Shown piece after piece: positions 42,525-54,051 of a stretch of DNA of 64,000 bases. Origin of the DNA: Hymenobacter sp. APR13 (lineage in GTDB: Bacteria > Bacteroidota > Bacteroidia > Cytophagales > Hymenobacteraceae); assembly GCF_000737515.1 (NCBI RefSeq), contig NZ_CP006587.1, forward strand, positions 3,901,001 through 3,965,000, written 5' to 3'. Both the position numbers and the translations under genes were made by a program. Numbering within the stretch: the first letter of the stretch is position 1; each line of letters begins with the position of its first letter. Under the pieces are notes generated by a model. That model saw only the letters and a list, made by a program, of their open reading frames with translations, was not told where the DNA came from and did not search any database.

Positions 42525-43241
42525 TTAGCGGTTTTCGGCCAACTCCCGCGCCACGTGCGCCGTGTGCACGGCGGCCAGGGCGGCCGTTTCGGTGCGCAGG
42601 CGGGAGGCGCCCAGCGTCACGGGTCGGACACCGCTGGCAAAGGCCGCCGCAATTTCCTGGGGCGTGAAGTCGCCTTCGGGCCCGATGAGCACGCAGCAGC
42701 TGGCTCCGGTTGCCGCCACGTGGGAAAGCGGCGTCCGGTCGCCTTCCTCGAGGTGGCCGATGAAGCTGGAGGCGCCGTCGATGGTGGGCAGGAAGTCGGC
42801 GAAGTCCGTCAGCTCGTCCAGCTGCGGCAGCCACGCCTGGCCCGACTGCTTAAGGGCGCTGACGGCGATTTTGTGCAGGCGCTCCAGCTTCAGCTCGCGC
42901 CGCTCGGAGCGGGCGCAGCGTAGAAACGTGAGACGGTCGACGCCGATTTCCACGGCTTTCTCCACCAGCCATTCCATCCGGTCGAGGCTTTTGGTGGGCG
43001 CCACGGCCACGTGCACGAAATAGGGGCGGCGCGGCACCTGCGCTTCGTGGGTGATGCGCAGCTGGCAGCGCTTGGGGTTGGCGTCGGCCACTTCGGCCTG
43101 AAACACGCCGCCGCGGCCGTCCACCAGCACCACGGGGTCGGGGGCGCTCAGGCGCAGCACCCGCACGGCGTGCTTGCTTTCGTCTTCGGGAAGCGTGTAG
43201 GTGAGGCCGGAGAGGTCGGGGGCGAAGAAAGTGTGCGGCAT
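42525..43241 (-). CDS. rsmE: 16S rRNA (uracil1498-N3)-methyltransferase
   Basis: The start at 43241 (MPHTFFAPDLSG) matches the family; the frame is open upstream without coding signs. The 238-residue protein shows the RsmE order: an N-terminal PUA-like part with HAVRVLRL, then PTKSLDRMEWLVEKAVEIGV, CARSERRELKLERL, ALKQSGQAWLP, and the SPOUT knot with LIGPEGDFTPQEI and TLGASRLRTETAAL. It methylates N3 of U1498 in 16S rRNA in the decoding region using SAM. Confidence 0.95.
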   Translation of the reverse strand: MPHTFFAPDLSGLTYTLPEDESKHAVRVLRLSAPDPVVLVDGRGGVFQAEVADANPKRCQLRITHEAQVPRRPYFVHVAVAPTKSLDRMEWLVEKAVEIGVDRLTFLRCARSERRELKLERLHKIAVSALKQSGQAWLPQLDELTDFADFLPTIDGASSFIGHLEEGDRTPLSHVAATGASCCVLIGPEGDFTPQEIAAAFASGVRPVTLGASRLRTETAALAAVHTAHVARELAENR

Positions 43242-43387
43242 GGGGCAAAGGTAAACCGGAAAAGCACGCGCCGCCGGCTGGGCCGCGCCAAGCTCAACAT
43301 AACGCCCGGCCGCCGGGCGCGTATGCCTAAGGGGGCTGGCCACGGGCCACCCGCTATGCTACACTTTCCACTTTGTCCACCCTCACT

Positions 43388-44410
43388 ATGTCTGTTAAAC
43401 TCAAAAAACTCTCCCAACAAACCATCGTCATCACCGGCGCCTCGTCCGGCATCGGCCTCGTAACGGCCCGCATGGCCGCCAAAGCCGGTGCCCGCCTGAT
43501 TCTGGCGGCCCGTAGCGAAGACGCCCTACGCCAGCTCACCAGCGAAATCCGGCAGGCCGGCGGCCAGGCCGACTACGTGGTGGCCGACGTGAGCAAGCCC
43601 GAAGACGTGCAGCGCCTGGCCCAGGAAGCCGCCAGCCTCTACGGCGGCTACGATACCTGGATTAACAACGCCGGCGTGAGCATCTACGGCAAGCTTGAGC
43701 AGGTGCCGGTAGAAGACATGCGCCGCCTGTTCGACGTGAACTTCTGGGGCCTGGTGAATGGCTCGCTGGAAGCGGCCAAGCACCTGAAAGGTAAGGGCGG
43801 CGCCATCATCAACGTGGGCAGTATTCTGTCGGAAGTCACGGCCATTCTGCAGACCATCTACTCGGCCAGCAAGCACGCCGTAAAGGGCTTCACCGACGGC
43901 CTGCGCATGGAGCTGGAGATGGACGAGGCCCCGATTTCGGTAACCCTGATTCAGCCCGCCGCCATCGATACGCCCTACCCGATTCACGCTAAGAACTTCA
44001 TGGAGCGCGAAGCCAAGCACGCCCCACCCGCCTACGCCCCCGAAACCGTGGCCCGCGCCATTCTGTACGCAGCTGCCCATCCTGAGCGCGACGTAGTAGT
44101 AGGCGGCGGCGGCCGGGCCTTCATCGGCATGAACCGCTGGACTCCGGCGCTGCTCGACCAGTTCATGGAGAAGTCCTTCGCCAAGCAGGAGAAAGCCGAC
44201 TACGCCCCGCGCCCGCTACAACAAAATGGCCTCGACCGGCCCATGGGCCAACTGGAGGAGCGCGGCAACTATCCCGGCAGCACCCGCGAAACCAGCTACT
44301 ACACCGAGGCCATCACCCGCGGCAACACCGGCCTGAAAGCGGCCCTGCTGGTGGGAGCCGGCGTGGCGGCAGCGGCTTGGCTGAACGGGAAGTCCAGCCA
44401 GAAAAAATAA
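43388..44410 (+). CDS. SDR family oxidoreductase
   Basis: The ATG at 43388 is used; the TTG five codons earlier is less likely. The 340-residue protein has the Rossmann motif VITGASSGIGLVTAR, NNAGVSIYG, a Ser in NVGSILSEV and the catalytic YSASKHAVK. About 70 residues beyond the SDR core end in a hydrophobic segment (ALLVGAGVAAAAWLNG) that may associate with the membrane. This form, with the C-terminal extension, is common in Bacteroidota and Proteobacteria and has no assigned substrate. A strong inverted repeat follows. Confidence 0.9.
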   Translation: MSVKLKKLSQQTIVITGASSGIGLVTARMAAKAGARLILAARSEDALRQLTSEIRQAGGQADYVVADVSKPEDVQRLAQEAASLYGGYDTWINNAGVSIYGKLEQVPVEDMRRLFDVNFWGLVNGSLEAAKHLKGKGGAIINVGSILSEVTAILQTIYSASKHAVKGFTDGLRMELEMDEAPISVTLIQPAAIDTPYPIHAKNFMEREAKHAPPAYAPETVARAILYAAAHPERDVVVGGGGRAFIGMNRWTPALLDQFMEKSFAKQEKADYAPRPLQQNGLDRPMGQLEERGNYPGSTRETSYYTEAITRGNTGLKAALLVGAGVAAAAWLNGKSSQKK

Positions 44411-44423
44411 GCTGACATTCGAT

Positions 44424-44472
44424 AAAAAACAGCCAACGGCCCCGCTGACACACGTCAGCGGGGCCGTTGGCT
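44424..44472 (-). terminator. Terminator between convergent genes
   Basis: A perfect 19-bp stem (AGCCAACGGCCCCGCTGAC, 44431-44449 with 44454-44472) and a 4-base loop are followed on the minus strand by a T-run. It ends the TPR-protein transcript and may also stop the SDR gene. Confidence 0.85.
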
Positions 44473-44486
44473 GCGTGCTGGATACG

Positions 44487-45305
44487 CTACTGTTGTTGTA
44501 AAAATCGGTCGATATCCGGGAGGGATATTTCGTCGGGCATGCTCATATATGGGTCGTTGAGGCGGTAGCCCTGCTGCCATAGTTGCCGGGCGCTCTGCAT
44601 GTGCGCCAGCGCCCCGGCCTGGTGTTGCTGCCGCAGTATAAGCGCAGTGTAGTAATCGGTTTCAGCCAGCTTCCCATTGACGGTGCGCTGCAGCTTAAAA
44701 TCGGCGAGAGCCCCGGCATAGTCGTGCAGCCGTAGCTTCGTGATGCCCCGATGCAGATAGTCGTAGAGGCCCACCCGGTCCTGGGTTTTATTGTCGGCTA
44801 TGCAGGCGTCGAAGGTCGTGAGGGCGGCACGCAGGTCACCCAGCTCGCGCTGGCACAGCGCCGCCAGGATGCGCAAATCGTAGCTGCCGTCGCCGGACTG
44901 CCCAGGTTGGTTGTGGGTGAGTTGCTGCAATCGAGTAATGTCGGCCAGCGCGCCGCGGTAGTCACGCAAAAACTTGAAGCGGCACCAGCCCCGGTCGGCC
45001 AGGTAGCGGTCCGGCTGCAGCCGCACGGCTTCGTCGATCAGCTTTTTCCACGTCAGAAAGTCGCCCCGTTTGAGAAACGGCACCGACTTCTCGTGGTAGG
45101 CTGGGGCAAACGTCGGGCACAGGGCTATTACCCGGTCGAAGTACACCTGCGACTGAATGGAGCCCTGCGGGAGCTCAAGCGCCTGCAGGTAAAGCTCACA
45201 CGCTGCCCGCTCCGGCGAGCCAGCCGGGTAGATCAGGCAGTTGGGCTGGGCAGCCACCGGGCGAAACAGCAGGCTCAGCAGCAGCACTAATGCGTAGCGT
45301 ATCAT
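44487..45305 (-). CDS. Secreted TPR-like protein
   Basis: The 272-residue product has a signal peptide (YALVLLLSLLFRPVAAQ) and helical repeats of TPR character. The units around CPTFAPAYHEKSVPFLKRGD, LQPDRYLADRGWCRFKFLRDY and LYDYLHRGITKLRLHDYAGAL show the W/LG/Y-A-P spacing. It probably acts as a periplasmic protein-protein interaction module. Its start overlaps the stop of the upstream gene (ATGA), so the two are translated together and may work together. No closer identification is possible. Confidence 0.75.
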   Translation of the reverse strand: MIRYALVLLLSLLFRPVAAQPNCLIYPAGSPERAACELYLQALELPQGSIQSQVYFDRVIALCPTFAPAYHEKSVPFLKRGDFLTWKKLIDEAVRLQPDRYLADRGWCRFKFLRDYRGALADITRLQQLTHNQPGQSGDGSYDLRILAALCQRELGDLRAALTTFDACIADNKTQDRVGLYDYLHRGITKLRLHDYAGALADFKLQRTVNGKLAETDYYTALILRQQHQAGALAHMQSARQLWQQGYRLNDPYMSMPDEISLPDIDRFLQQQ

Positions 45306-45844
45306 AGCAGAACATCCTGAATGGAACCCTCACGCACGATGAACGTGCAATAGAAATAGCTGTCCTGGGTTTCTCCATCAATGCGGCCCGGCTGCCAGCT
45401 GTGCAGGTCGCGGCAGGCGCGCAGCACCCACGCCACCAGAGGCGGCGCAAACGCCTGCTGCTGGTACGCAGAATCCAGCTCCTGTACCCGAAAACGGTCG
45501 GTTTCCCCACGGAAGTTCACCACGAAGCGCACCGTAAGGTAGCCGCTGCCGCTGGTGCCGGCCGGTGGCGTGCGCAGGGCTGCCTGCAGCTGCCGGCGCA
45601 GCTCAGGGCGCCCGCCGCTGTAGGTGGTGTTGAAATTGTAATACTGGTAAATGCGGCCGGACGGCCGCAGCGCAAAGTCTGCGCGGTCCTGTGCGGGGTC
45701 GAACAGGATATCACCTACTTGGTAGCGCCGGTTGTAAGGCAGCGGGATATCTGCCTTTGCCCAGGTTCCTGTAAACTGGGCCCGCGCCTGTGGCGCGCCC
45801 AGCAGCAGGCCGGCCGCCAGCATGAGCTTGTAGTAAAAACGCAT
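45302..45844 (-). CDS. Secreted protein of unknown function, weakly TonB-C-like
   Basis: The 180-residue product has a signal peptide (LMLAAGLLLGAPQARAQ). The C-terminal part (GYLTVRFVVNFRGETDRF...VLRACRDLHSWQPG) has the beta-alpha-beta look of TonB C-terminal or energy-transducer-like domains. There is no membrane anchor or Pro-rich linker as in TonB. It overlaps the TPR-like gene by 4 bp. It may bind a partner in the periplasm. The resemblance is a pattern impression only. Confidence 0.6.
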   Translation of the reverse strand: MRFYYKLMLAAGLLLGAPQARAQFTGTWAKADIPLPYNRRYQVGDILFDPAQDRADFALRPSGRIYQYYNFNTTYSGGRPELRRQLQAALRTPPAGTSGSGYLTVRFVVNFRGETDRFRVQELDSAYQQQAFAPPLVAWVLRACRDLHSWQPGRIDGETQDSYFYCTFIVREGSIQDVLL

Positions 45845-45932
45845 CGGATAAATCTAATAATAGGAACAGTAGACTACCGATGAGCAGCCCGGATAGCTTC
45901 CTCCAGGCTGCCCATGCTGGCCTAATGCCGGT

Positions 45933-46718
45933 CTAGCCCAGTACCTCGTTCAGCAAACCCGCCAGCCGTACGCCGGCTTGCTGGATGCGCTGCTTCATCA
46001 TTTCAGAGTGCGCCGGGTAGTAGTTGTAGTCTACGTCGCCGTTGGCTGGGGCGCTGCGGTACACCTGCTCACTGGCTTGGTACGACTCCCAGAACCAGCT
46101 TTCCGGCGACGACGCCTGCCACTCGCGCACCTGCCGGCGCCGGATGGGGCCATCGTACTTGGTGGCCATTTCCGTGTAGCTCAGCCCTTGGTAATCGATC
46201 AGGCCACTGTCCCAGAGGCTGTGCATGTTGGTGTCCTTGCCGCGGTATTTCACCTTGATGTCGTTGCCGCCCTTGTCGTCGGCGTGGCCGGCGTGCAGGG
46301 GCTGGTGGGCGTCGCCCACGAGGTGCACCACAAACTTGAGGGCCGCCACCTTCTCGGCCTGCGTCTTGCTGGAGTCGGTCAGCTCCCGAAGCTTGGCCTG
46401 CAGCATGTTGTAGGCGTTGGGGCTGGTCTGGCCTTTCAGGTCTTGCAGGTACTGCGTCTCGTTTAGGCCCGCGGGCGAGTTGACGTAGTGCCAGGGGGCG
46501 GTGTCCTTGAACTCCGGATAGTAGCGGATTTCGTCGGGCCATGTACTCACTAACGCCAGCGTTTCGGTGCCCAGCAGGCGCTGCACTTCGCGGCGGGCCT
46601 TGCGGGTGAGGTGGTTTTCGGCAATCTGGCCCACGGCGCGGTGGCCGTCAACGCCCCAGGCCCACAAGCTCAGCGGCGACAGAAACAACAGAAACAGCGG
46701 CAGCAAACGCTTGCGCAT
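45933..46718 (-). CDS. S1/P1 nuclease
   Basis: The 261-residue protein has a signal peptide ending before WGVDGHRAVGQIA. The mature N-terminal Trp is itself a zinc ligand in S1/P1 nucleases. Further ligands are in the His/Asp segments STWPDEIR, WHYVNSP, FVVHLVGDAHQPLHAGHADDKGGND and LWDSGLI. These three-zinc enzymes cut single-stranded DNA and RNA and remove 3'-phosphates. It is probably secreted for nucleic-acid scavenging. It stands alone, divergent from the next gene. Confidence 0.93.
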   Translation of the reverse strand: MRKRLLPLFLLFLSPLSLWAWGVDGHRAVGQIAENHLTRKARREVQRLLGTETLALVSTWPDEIRYYPEFKDTAPWHYVNSPAGLNETQYLQDLKGQTSPNAYNMLQAKLRELTDSSKTQAEKVAALKFVVHLVGDAHQPLHAGHADDKGGNDIKVKYRGKDTNMHSLWDSGLIDYQGLSYTEMATKYDGPIRRRQVREWQASSPESWFWESYQASEQVYRSAPANGDVDYNYYPAHSEMMKQRIQQAGVRLAGLLNEVLG

Positions 46719-46854
46719 AATCAGAAAGAGAAGGTGGAAGGGTTGGAAAAGCTGGGCAAATTACTGGCATTTCAAGGATTTGCGGCAATCTTCCTCTTAA
46801 ACTTGTTGCCCGCGGAAGAGCTACGCCGCGGCACATGCCGCGTCCTGCCGAGCC

Positions 46855-47403
46855 ATGAAAACCACTGCCGACTATATCGCCACACTGTCATTCGACTATC
46901 TGACCACGTATTCGCTGCTGCGCGGGCCAAAATGGGAGCAACTGCAGCAGGCTGCGCAGGTGGAGGCGCAACGAGCCCGTAAGCGTCTGCTGACCTGTGC
47001 CGCCCCGGATCTGCCTGCTCTGCGCGACTATCTGAACCGACTGCGAAATACCAACGACTTGGCCACCTCCACTCTGATGGAAGTGCCCGGCGCGTACAAT
47101 CTCACGGCCACGCCCATAGCTTCTCTGCCCGGTTTCGACTCACGGATTCAGGTGTTGCTGGAGCTGTTGAGTCTGCCCGCGGCCAATATTATTTACTGGA
47201 TGTGCGCGCCGGTTTACCGGGATGCCATTGTCTTCTACAGCGCGGATGATGAGGTGGTGGGAATGCTCAACATCTGCCTGGGGTGCGACACCATCCTGAC
47301 GCAGGAGGGAGAAGAGCTGGCCGCCGATGCCGCCACCTACGCGGGCCTGCACCACTGGCTGACATCACTGGGCCACGCCATAGAAAGCCCCCGGTTGTCG
47401 TAA
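46855..47403 (+). CDS. Hypothetical protein
   Basis: The 182-residue product has no signal peptide or transmembrane helix. The N-terminal part is helical and rich in Leu/Arg/Gln. The C-terminal part contains SRIQVLLELLSLPAANIIYWMC, ADDEVVGMLNICLGCDTI and alternating hydrophobics suggesting a mixed alpha/beta domain. I do not recognise a family. It is followed by a bidirectional terminator shared with pckA. Confidence 0.65.
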   Translation: MKTTADYIATLSFDYLTTYSLLRGPKWEQLQQAAQVEAQRARKRLLTCAAPDLPALRDYLNRLRNTNDLATSTLMEVPGAYNLTATPIASLPGFDSRIQVLLELLSLPAANIIYWMCAPVYRDAIVFYSADDEVVGMLNICLGCDTILTQEGEELAADAATYAGLHHWLTSLGHAIESPRLS

Positions 47404-47405
47404 AA

Positions 47406-47442
47406 AAAAGAGCCCCGCCGGCAACGCCAGCGGGGCTCTTTT
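47406..47442. terminator. Bidirectional terminator
   Basis: A perfect 13-bp stem (AAAAGAGCCCCGC with GCGGGGCTCTTTT) with T-runs on both strands lies between the hypothetical gene and pckA. Confidence 0.9.
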
Positions 47443-47456
47443 CTATGCATCAAGCG

Positions 47457-49070
<1,614 letters not shown>

Positions 49071-49119
49071 ATCAGAAGCCGAAAACTGGGTTGGGTGGGA
49101 AAATGGGGGAACGGTAAGA

Positions 49120-49148
49120 CAAAAATAGGCAAAACGCCGGGCTGGCAA
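49120..49148 (-). promoter_or_regulatory. Promoter of pckA
   Basis: The minus strand shows TTG (49146-49148), an 18-bp spacer and TATTTTTG (49120-49127), a perfect TAnnTTTG -7 box, about 50 bp before the ATG. Confidence 0.7.
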
Positions 49149-49323
49149 CGTTGCCGGCAGAAATTTTGCGAAAATTCGCTGGCGCCAGGCAGTCGGTGCA
49201 AGGCCCAAGGCCGGCAAACGGGGGATGCTATTCGGGGGTTGGGAAACTTTTGTAGCTTTACCAACCTCCGTGCGGTTGCAGCCGGCGGCTTTTTCTTCCT
49301 TTCTACCACTTCATTTCTATTTC

Positions 49324-51057
49324 ATGCAAACGACCTCCGCTGTGCGGGAGCAGCCCCAGATGGCCGCTTCCACCGGCCATCCGAAGGGCCTTTATGTGCT
49401 CTTTGCCACCGAGATGTGGGAGCGGTTCAGCTACTACGGTATGCGGGCCCTGTTGTCTTTGTACATGCTCAAGGCACTCCTTATGAACAAGGAGATGTCG
49501 TCATTGATTTACGGCAACTATACCTCGCTCGTGTACCTGACGCCATTGTTGGGCGGCTACATGGCCGACCGGTACTGGGGCAACCGCCGTTCTATCCTGG
49601 TGGGTGGTTTGCTGATGGCCGCCGGGCAGTTTGCCTTGTTCTTTTCGGCCTCGATGTACAGCGCCGGCCAGACGGAAGTGCCTTCCGCCCAGCTGCTGCT
49701 GTTCTTTGTCGGCCTCGGCTGCCTGATTTTCGGCAATGGCTTCTTCAAGCCCAATATTTCCTCGATGGTAGGCTCGCTCTACCCCAAAGGCGACTCCCGC
49801 ATCGACGCGGCCTATACCATCTTCTACATGGGCATCAACCTGGGCGCGTTTTTCTCGCCTCTGGTGTGCGGCACGCTCGGTGACACCGGCAACCCGTCCG
49901 ACTTCAAGTGGGGCTTCCTGGCCGCCGGTATCGGCATGCTGGTTGGCAGCCTCACGTTTGAGCTGCTGAAAAACAAGTATGTAGTGACGGCCGAAGGCGC
50001 TCCGCTGGGTGCCAAGCCCGAGCGCACCGTAGAGCACTCCCCGGTAGTGCCCGTGCAGACCGACGGCCCGGTTCGTTCCGAGACGATTGCCCAGCCTGCC
50101 AAGAGCTTCGCCAGCAAGCTCCCGATGCTCATCGGTCTGTTTGCGGTGGTGTACGCTGCAGTTGCCTGGCTGATGGACCGCGACTGGATTGGTGCGCTGG
50201 TGTTCTCGGCGATGATTGTAGCCCCGGTTACCATCCTGACCGACCCCACGCTCACGGCCCGCGAGAAGCAGAAGATCTACGTTATTTTCATCCTGAGCTT
50301 CTTCGTAATCTTCTTCTGGGGCACGTTCGAGCAGGCCGGCGCCTCGCTGACGTTCTTCGCCGACGAGCAGACCGACCGTACTCTGGGCTCGTCCGTGGTA
50401 CCGGCTTCGTATTTCCAGTCGGCCAACGCGCTGTTCATCATCATCTTTGCTCCGATTTTCGCGGTCCTCTGGACCTGGATGGGCAAGCGTGGCACCGAGC
50501 CTTCGTCGCCGCTGAAAATGTCTATCAGCCTGATGCTGATGGCGGTAGGCTACCTCATCATTGCATTCGGCGTGAAGGGCGTAGACGCTAATACTAAAGT
50601 GAGCATGTTCTGGCTGATCACCATGTACTTGGTGCACACCTTCGCCGAGCTGTGCTTGTCGCCGATTGGTCTGGCGCTGGTGAACAAGCTGGCTCCGGCC
50701 CGTTTCGCCTCGCTGCTGATGGCGGTGTGGTTTCTGGCCACGGCTGCCGGCAACAAGCTGGCGGGCGTGCTGTCGGGGCTGTATCCTCCCGGCCCCGGCG
50801 AGTTTGCCAAGGCTTCCAAGGAAGGCATCAACCTGCCCGGCATTCTGAACGGCACCTCGCAGGTTACCGCCGACGTAACGGCCAAACTGTCGGAACTGGG
50901 ACTGGCTGCTAACTGGCCCTCGTTCCTGGGCTTCCAGATCACCAGCCTCTACGACTTCTTCATGATCTTCGTGGGGCTGTCGGCCGTTGCCTCGCTCATT
51001 CTGTTCGTGCTTTACAAGCGCCTCAACACCATGATGGCTGAGCCGGTAACGGCTTAG
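49324..51057 (+). CDS. POT family proton-dependent oligopeptide transporter
   Basis: The ATG at 49324 (MQTTSAVREQPQ) is chosen; the upstream frame overlaps the pckA promoter. The 577-residue protein has the POT N-terminal motif LFATEMWERFSYYGMRALL with the ExxER proton-coupling residues. GNYTSLVYLTPLLGGYMADR and a FxxFYxxINxG-type segment (TIFYMGINLGAFFSP) follow. About 14 transmembrane helices are evident, including LCLSPIGLALVNKLAP. It imports di- and tripeptides with protons. Confidence 0.93.
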   Translation: MQTTSAVREQPQMAASTGHPKGLYVLFATEMWERFSYYGMRALLSLYMLKALLMNKEMSSLIYGNYTSLVYLTPLLGGYMADRYWGNRRSILVGGLLMAAGQFALFFSASMYSAGQTEVPSAQLLLFFVGLGCLIFGNGFFKPNISSMVGSLYPKGDSRIDAAYTIFYMGINLGAFFSPLVCGTLGDTGNPSDFKWGFLAAGIGMLVGSLTFELLKNKYVVTAEGAPLGAKPERTVEHSPVVPVQTDGPVRSETIAQPAKSFASKLPMLIGLFAVVYAAVAWLMDRDWIGALVFSAMIVAPVTILTDPTLTAREKQKIYVIFILSFFVIFFWGTFEQAGASLTFFADEQTDRTLGSSVVPASYFQSANALFIIIFAPIFAVLWTWMGKRGTEPSSPLKMSISLMLMAVGYLIIAFGVKGVDANTKVSMFWLITMYLVHTFAELCLSPIGLALVNKLAPARFASLLMAVWFLATAAGNKLAGVLSGLYPPGPGEFAKASKEGINLPGILNGTSQVTADVTAKLSELGLAANWPSFLGFQITSLYDFFMIFVGLSAVASLILFVLYKRLNTMMAEPVTA

Positions 51058-51075
51058 GATTGTAGTATTTCAGTG

Positions 51076-51112
51076 AAAAGCCCCTCCGGACTGCGTGTCC
51101 GGAGGGGCTTTT
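51076..51112 (+). terminator. Terminator of the peptide transporter gene
   Basis: A perfect 15-bp stem (AAAAGCCCCTCCGGA with TCCGGAGGGGCTTTT), a 7-base loop and a T-run lie 18 bp after the stop. Confidence 0.9.
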
Positions 51113-51126
51113 TCGTGTCTGCCGGT

Positions 51127-51246
51127 GTGGTGCCACGAATTGCCCAGAGGGCTTCGTGGTACCACTATCGGTGGTGCGGTAATAGTCCAGCGTCTCGTTC
51201 TACGATAGTGGTGCCACGAAGCCCTCCGGGCAATTCGTGGCACCAC
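51127..51246. repeat. Nested inverted repeat (GTGGTGCCACGAA type)
   Basis: Arms 51127-51170 and 51203-51246 are 44-bp reverse complements with a few mismatches. Each arm is itself framed by GTGGTGCCACGAA and TTCGTGG-ACCAC, so it folds locally as well. It lies between two terminators and is non-coding. Confidence 0.8.
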
Positions 51247-51266
51247 ATCCGCTATTTGTACAACCA

Positions 51267-51304
51267 AAAAAGCCCCGCCGGACCGAAGTCCAGCGGGGCT
51301 TTTT
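51267..51304 (-). terminator. Terminator of groESL
   Basis: A 12-bp stem (AAAAAGCCCCGC with GCGGGGCTTTTT) is followed by T residues on the minus strand, 30 bp after the groEL stop. Confidence 0.9.
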
Positions 51305-51333
51305 GTCTAAGCGGTTGGCTTAGCGGCTGATGC

Positions 51334-52977
<1,644 letters not shown>

Positions 52978-53018
52978 TTATTCGGGTATGGGGAATTCAG
53001 AAAGAGAGAAAGGGAGGC

Positions 53019-53309
53019 CTACAGTACGGCGAAGATGTCCGACTCCTTCATAATGAGGTAGTCCTGGCCATCCACCGTAATTTCGGTGCCGGCGTATTTG
53101 CCGTACAGCACCTGGTCACCTGCTTTTACCTGGGGCTTGATGGTGGTGCCGTTGTCGGCCACTTTACCTTCGCCCACGGCTACTACTTCGCCACGCTGGG
53201 GTTTCTCCTTGGCCGTGTCGGGAATGATGATGCCCGATTTGGTTTTTTCCTCGGCAGCGGCCGGCGCGACAATCACGCGGTCAGCCAGCGGTTTGATGCT
53301 AAGCGACAT
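53019..53309 (-). CDS. groS: Co-chaperonin GroES
   Basis: The start at 53309 gives [14 protein letters not shown] and a 96-residue protein, the normal length. [27 protein letters not shown] is the mobile loop region and the C-terminus carries [13 protein letters not shown]. It caps the GroEL ring. No CIRCE element was found upstream; instead two 24-bp direct repeats lie there. Confidence 0.97.
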   Translation of the reverse strand: MSLSIKPLADRVIVAPAAAEEKTKSGIIIPDTAKEKPQRGEVVAVGEGKVADNGTTIKPQVKAGDQVLYGKYAGTEITVDGQDYLIMKESDIFAVL

Positions 53310-53374
53310 ATTGTACGTTTTGGTTGAAAGGTTTACTTGAAACAAGGTGGTGCCGAGCGTTCCGCACTTCCCGT

Positions 53375-53460
53375 GCCAGCCCGCCAAACCTGACAGAATG
53401 AACGCCAGAATGGCCTTAAATCGGTCAGCTTGCTACGCCAGCCTGCCAAAGCTGACAGAA
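53375..53460 (-). promoter_or_regulatory. Two 24-bp direct repeats upstream of groES (candidate operator)
   Basis: Copies at 53375-53398 and 53437-53460 match at 22 of 24 bases, 62 bp apart. On the minus strand each reads TTCTGTCAG-TTTGGC(A/G)GG with an imperfect palindromic core CTGTCA-N4-TGGCAG. They lie 66-150 bp upstream of the groES start, the position of a heat-shock regulatory region. The binding factor is unknown. No gene was found in the 340 bp between groES and secG. Confidence 0.5.
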
Positions 53461-53590
53461 AATACGGCTCCGCCACCACCCGCCACGGCAGTTGGCGGCC
53501 CGAAGGTAGCAGAACGCAGGGCTGACGAAAGTGCAGCATTCGGGCCGTGGCAGCCTGCTGCCCACTATGGCAGTCCACCAACCAACACAG

Positions 53591-53624
53591 AAAACGGCGG
53601 CTCCCAATGAAGGAAGCCGCCGTT
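53591..53624 (-). terminator. Terminator of secG
   Basis: A perfect 10-bp stem (AACGGCGGCT with AGCCGCCGTT) and a 12-base loop are followed on the minus strand by TTTT, 26 bp after the secG stop. Confidence 0.85.
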
Positions 53625-53649
53625 GCAGACTGTGGAAAGCCGGAACTGA

Positions 53650-54051
53650 TTACTGGGCCGGAGCGGGTGCGGGGGCCTGGGCTGGTGCCTGAGTGGGGGC
53701 AGTAGCCGGAGCAGCTGCGCCGCCGGGGGCCGGAGCGCCGGGCACTGCTGGAGCCGGAGCGGCGGGCAGGCGGGTTTCGAGGGCTTTCTGCTGGTTGATG
53801 CTGCGGCCGGGGCCGGCATCGGTGGTGCCGTTGAGCACGTGGGTGCCCAGCGTGAGCACCATCAGGGCAATGGCGAAACCCCAGGTGAGCTTTTCCAGCA
53901 GGTCGCCGGTGCGCTTCACGCCCATCAGGTTGGCGGCGCCGCCCGAGCCGAACTGGCTGGAAAGCCCACCCCCTTTGGGGTTCTGGGCCAGCACCACCAG
54001 GGCCAGCAGGAAACACACGAGAAGGATTACAATAATGAGCGCAGTGTACAT
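53650..54051 (-). CDS. secG: Preprotein translocase subunit SecG
   Basis: The 133-residue protein has two transmembrane helices (IIVILLVCFLLALVVLAQ and LTWGFAIALMVLTLG). Between them is the conserved loop QNPKGGGLSSQFGSGGAANLMG, typical of SecG. A 45-residue Ala/Pro/Gln tail follows the second helix, a common Bacteroidota feature with unknown role. SecG assists SecYEA-driven export. It starts immediately after the stop of the upstream TPR-type gene, which implies co-translation. Confidence 0.95.
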   Translation of the reverse strand: MYTALIIVILLVCFLLALVVLAQNPKGGGLSSQFGSGGAANLMGVKRTGDLLEKLTWGFAIALMVLTLGTHVLNGTTDAGPGRSINQQKALETRLPAAPAPAVPGAPAPGGAAAPATAPTQAPAQAPAPAPAQ

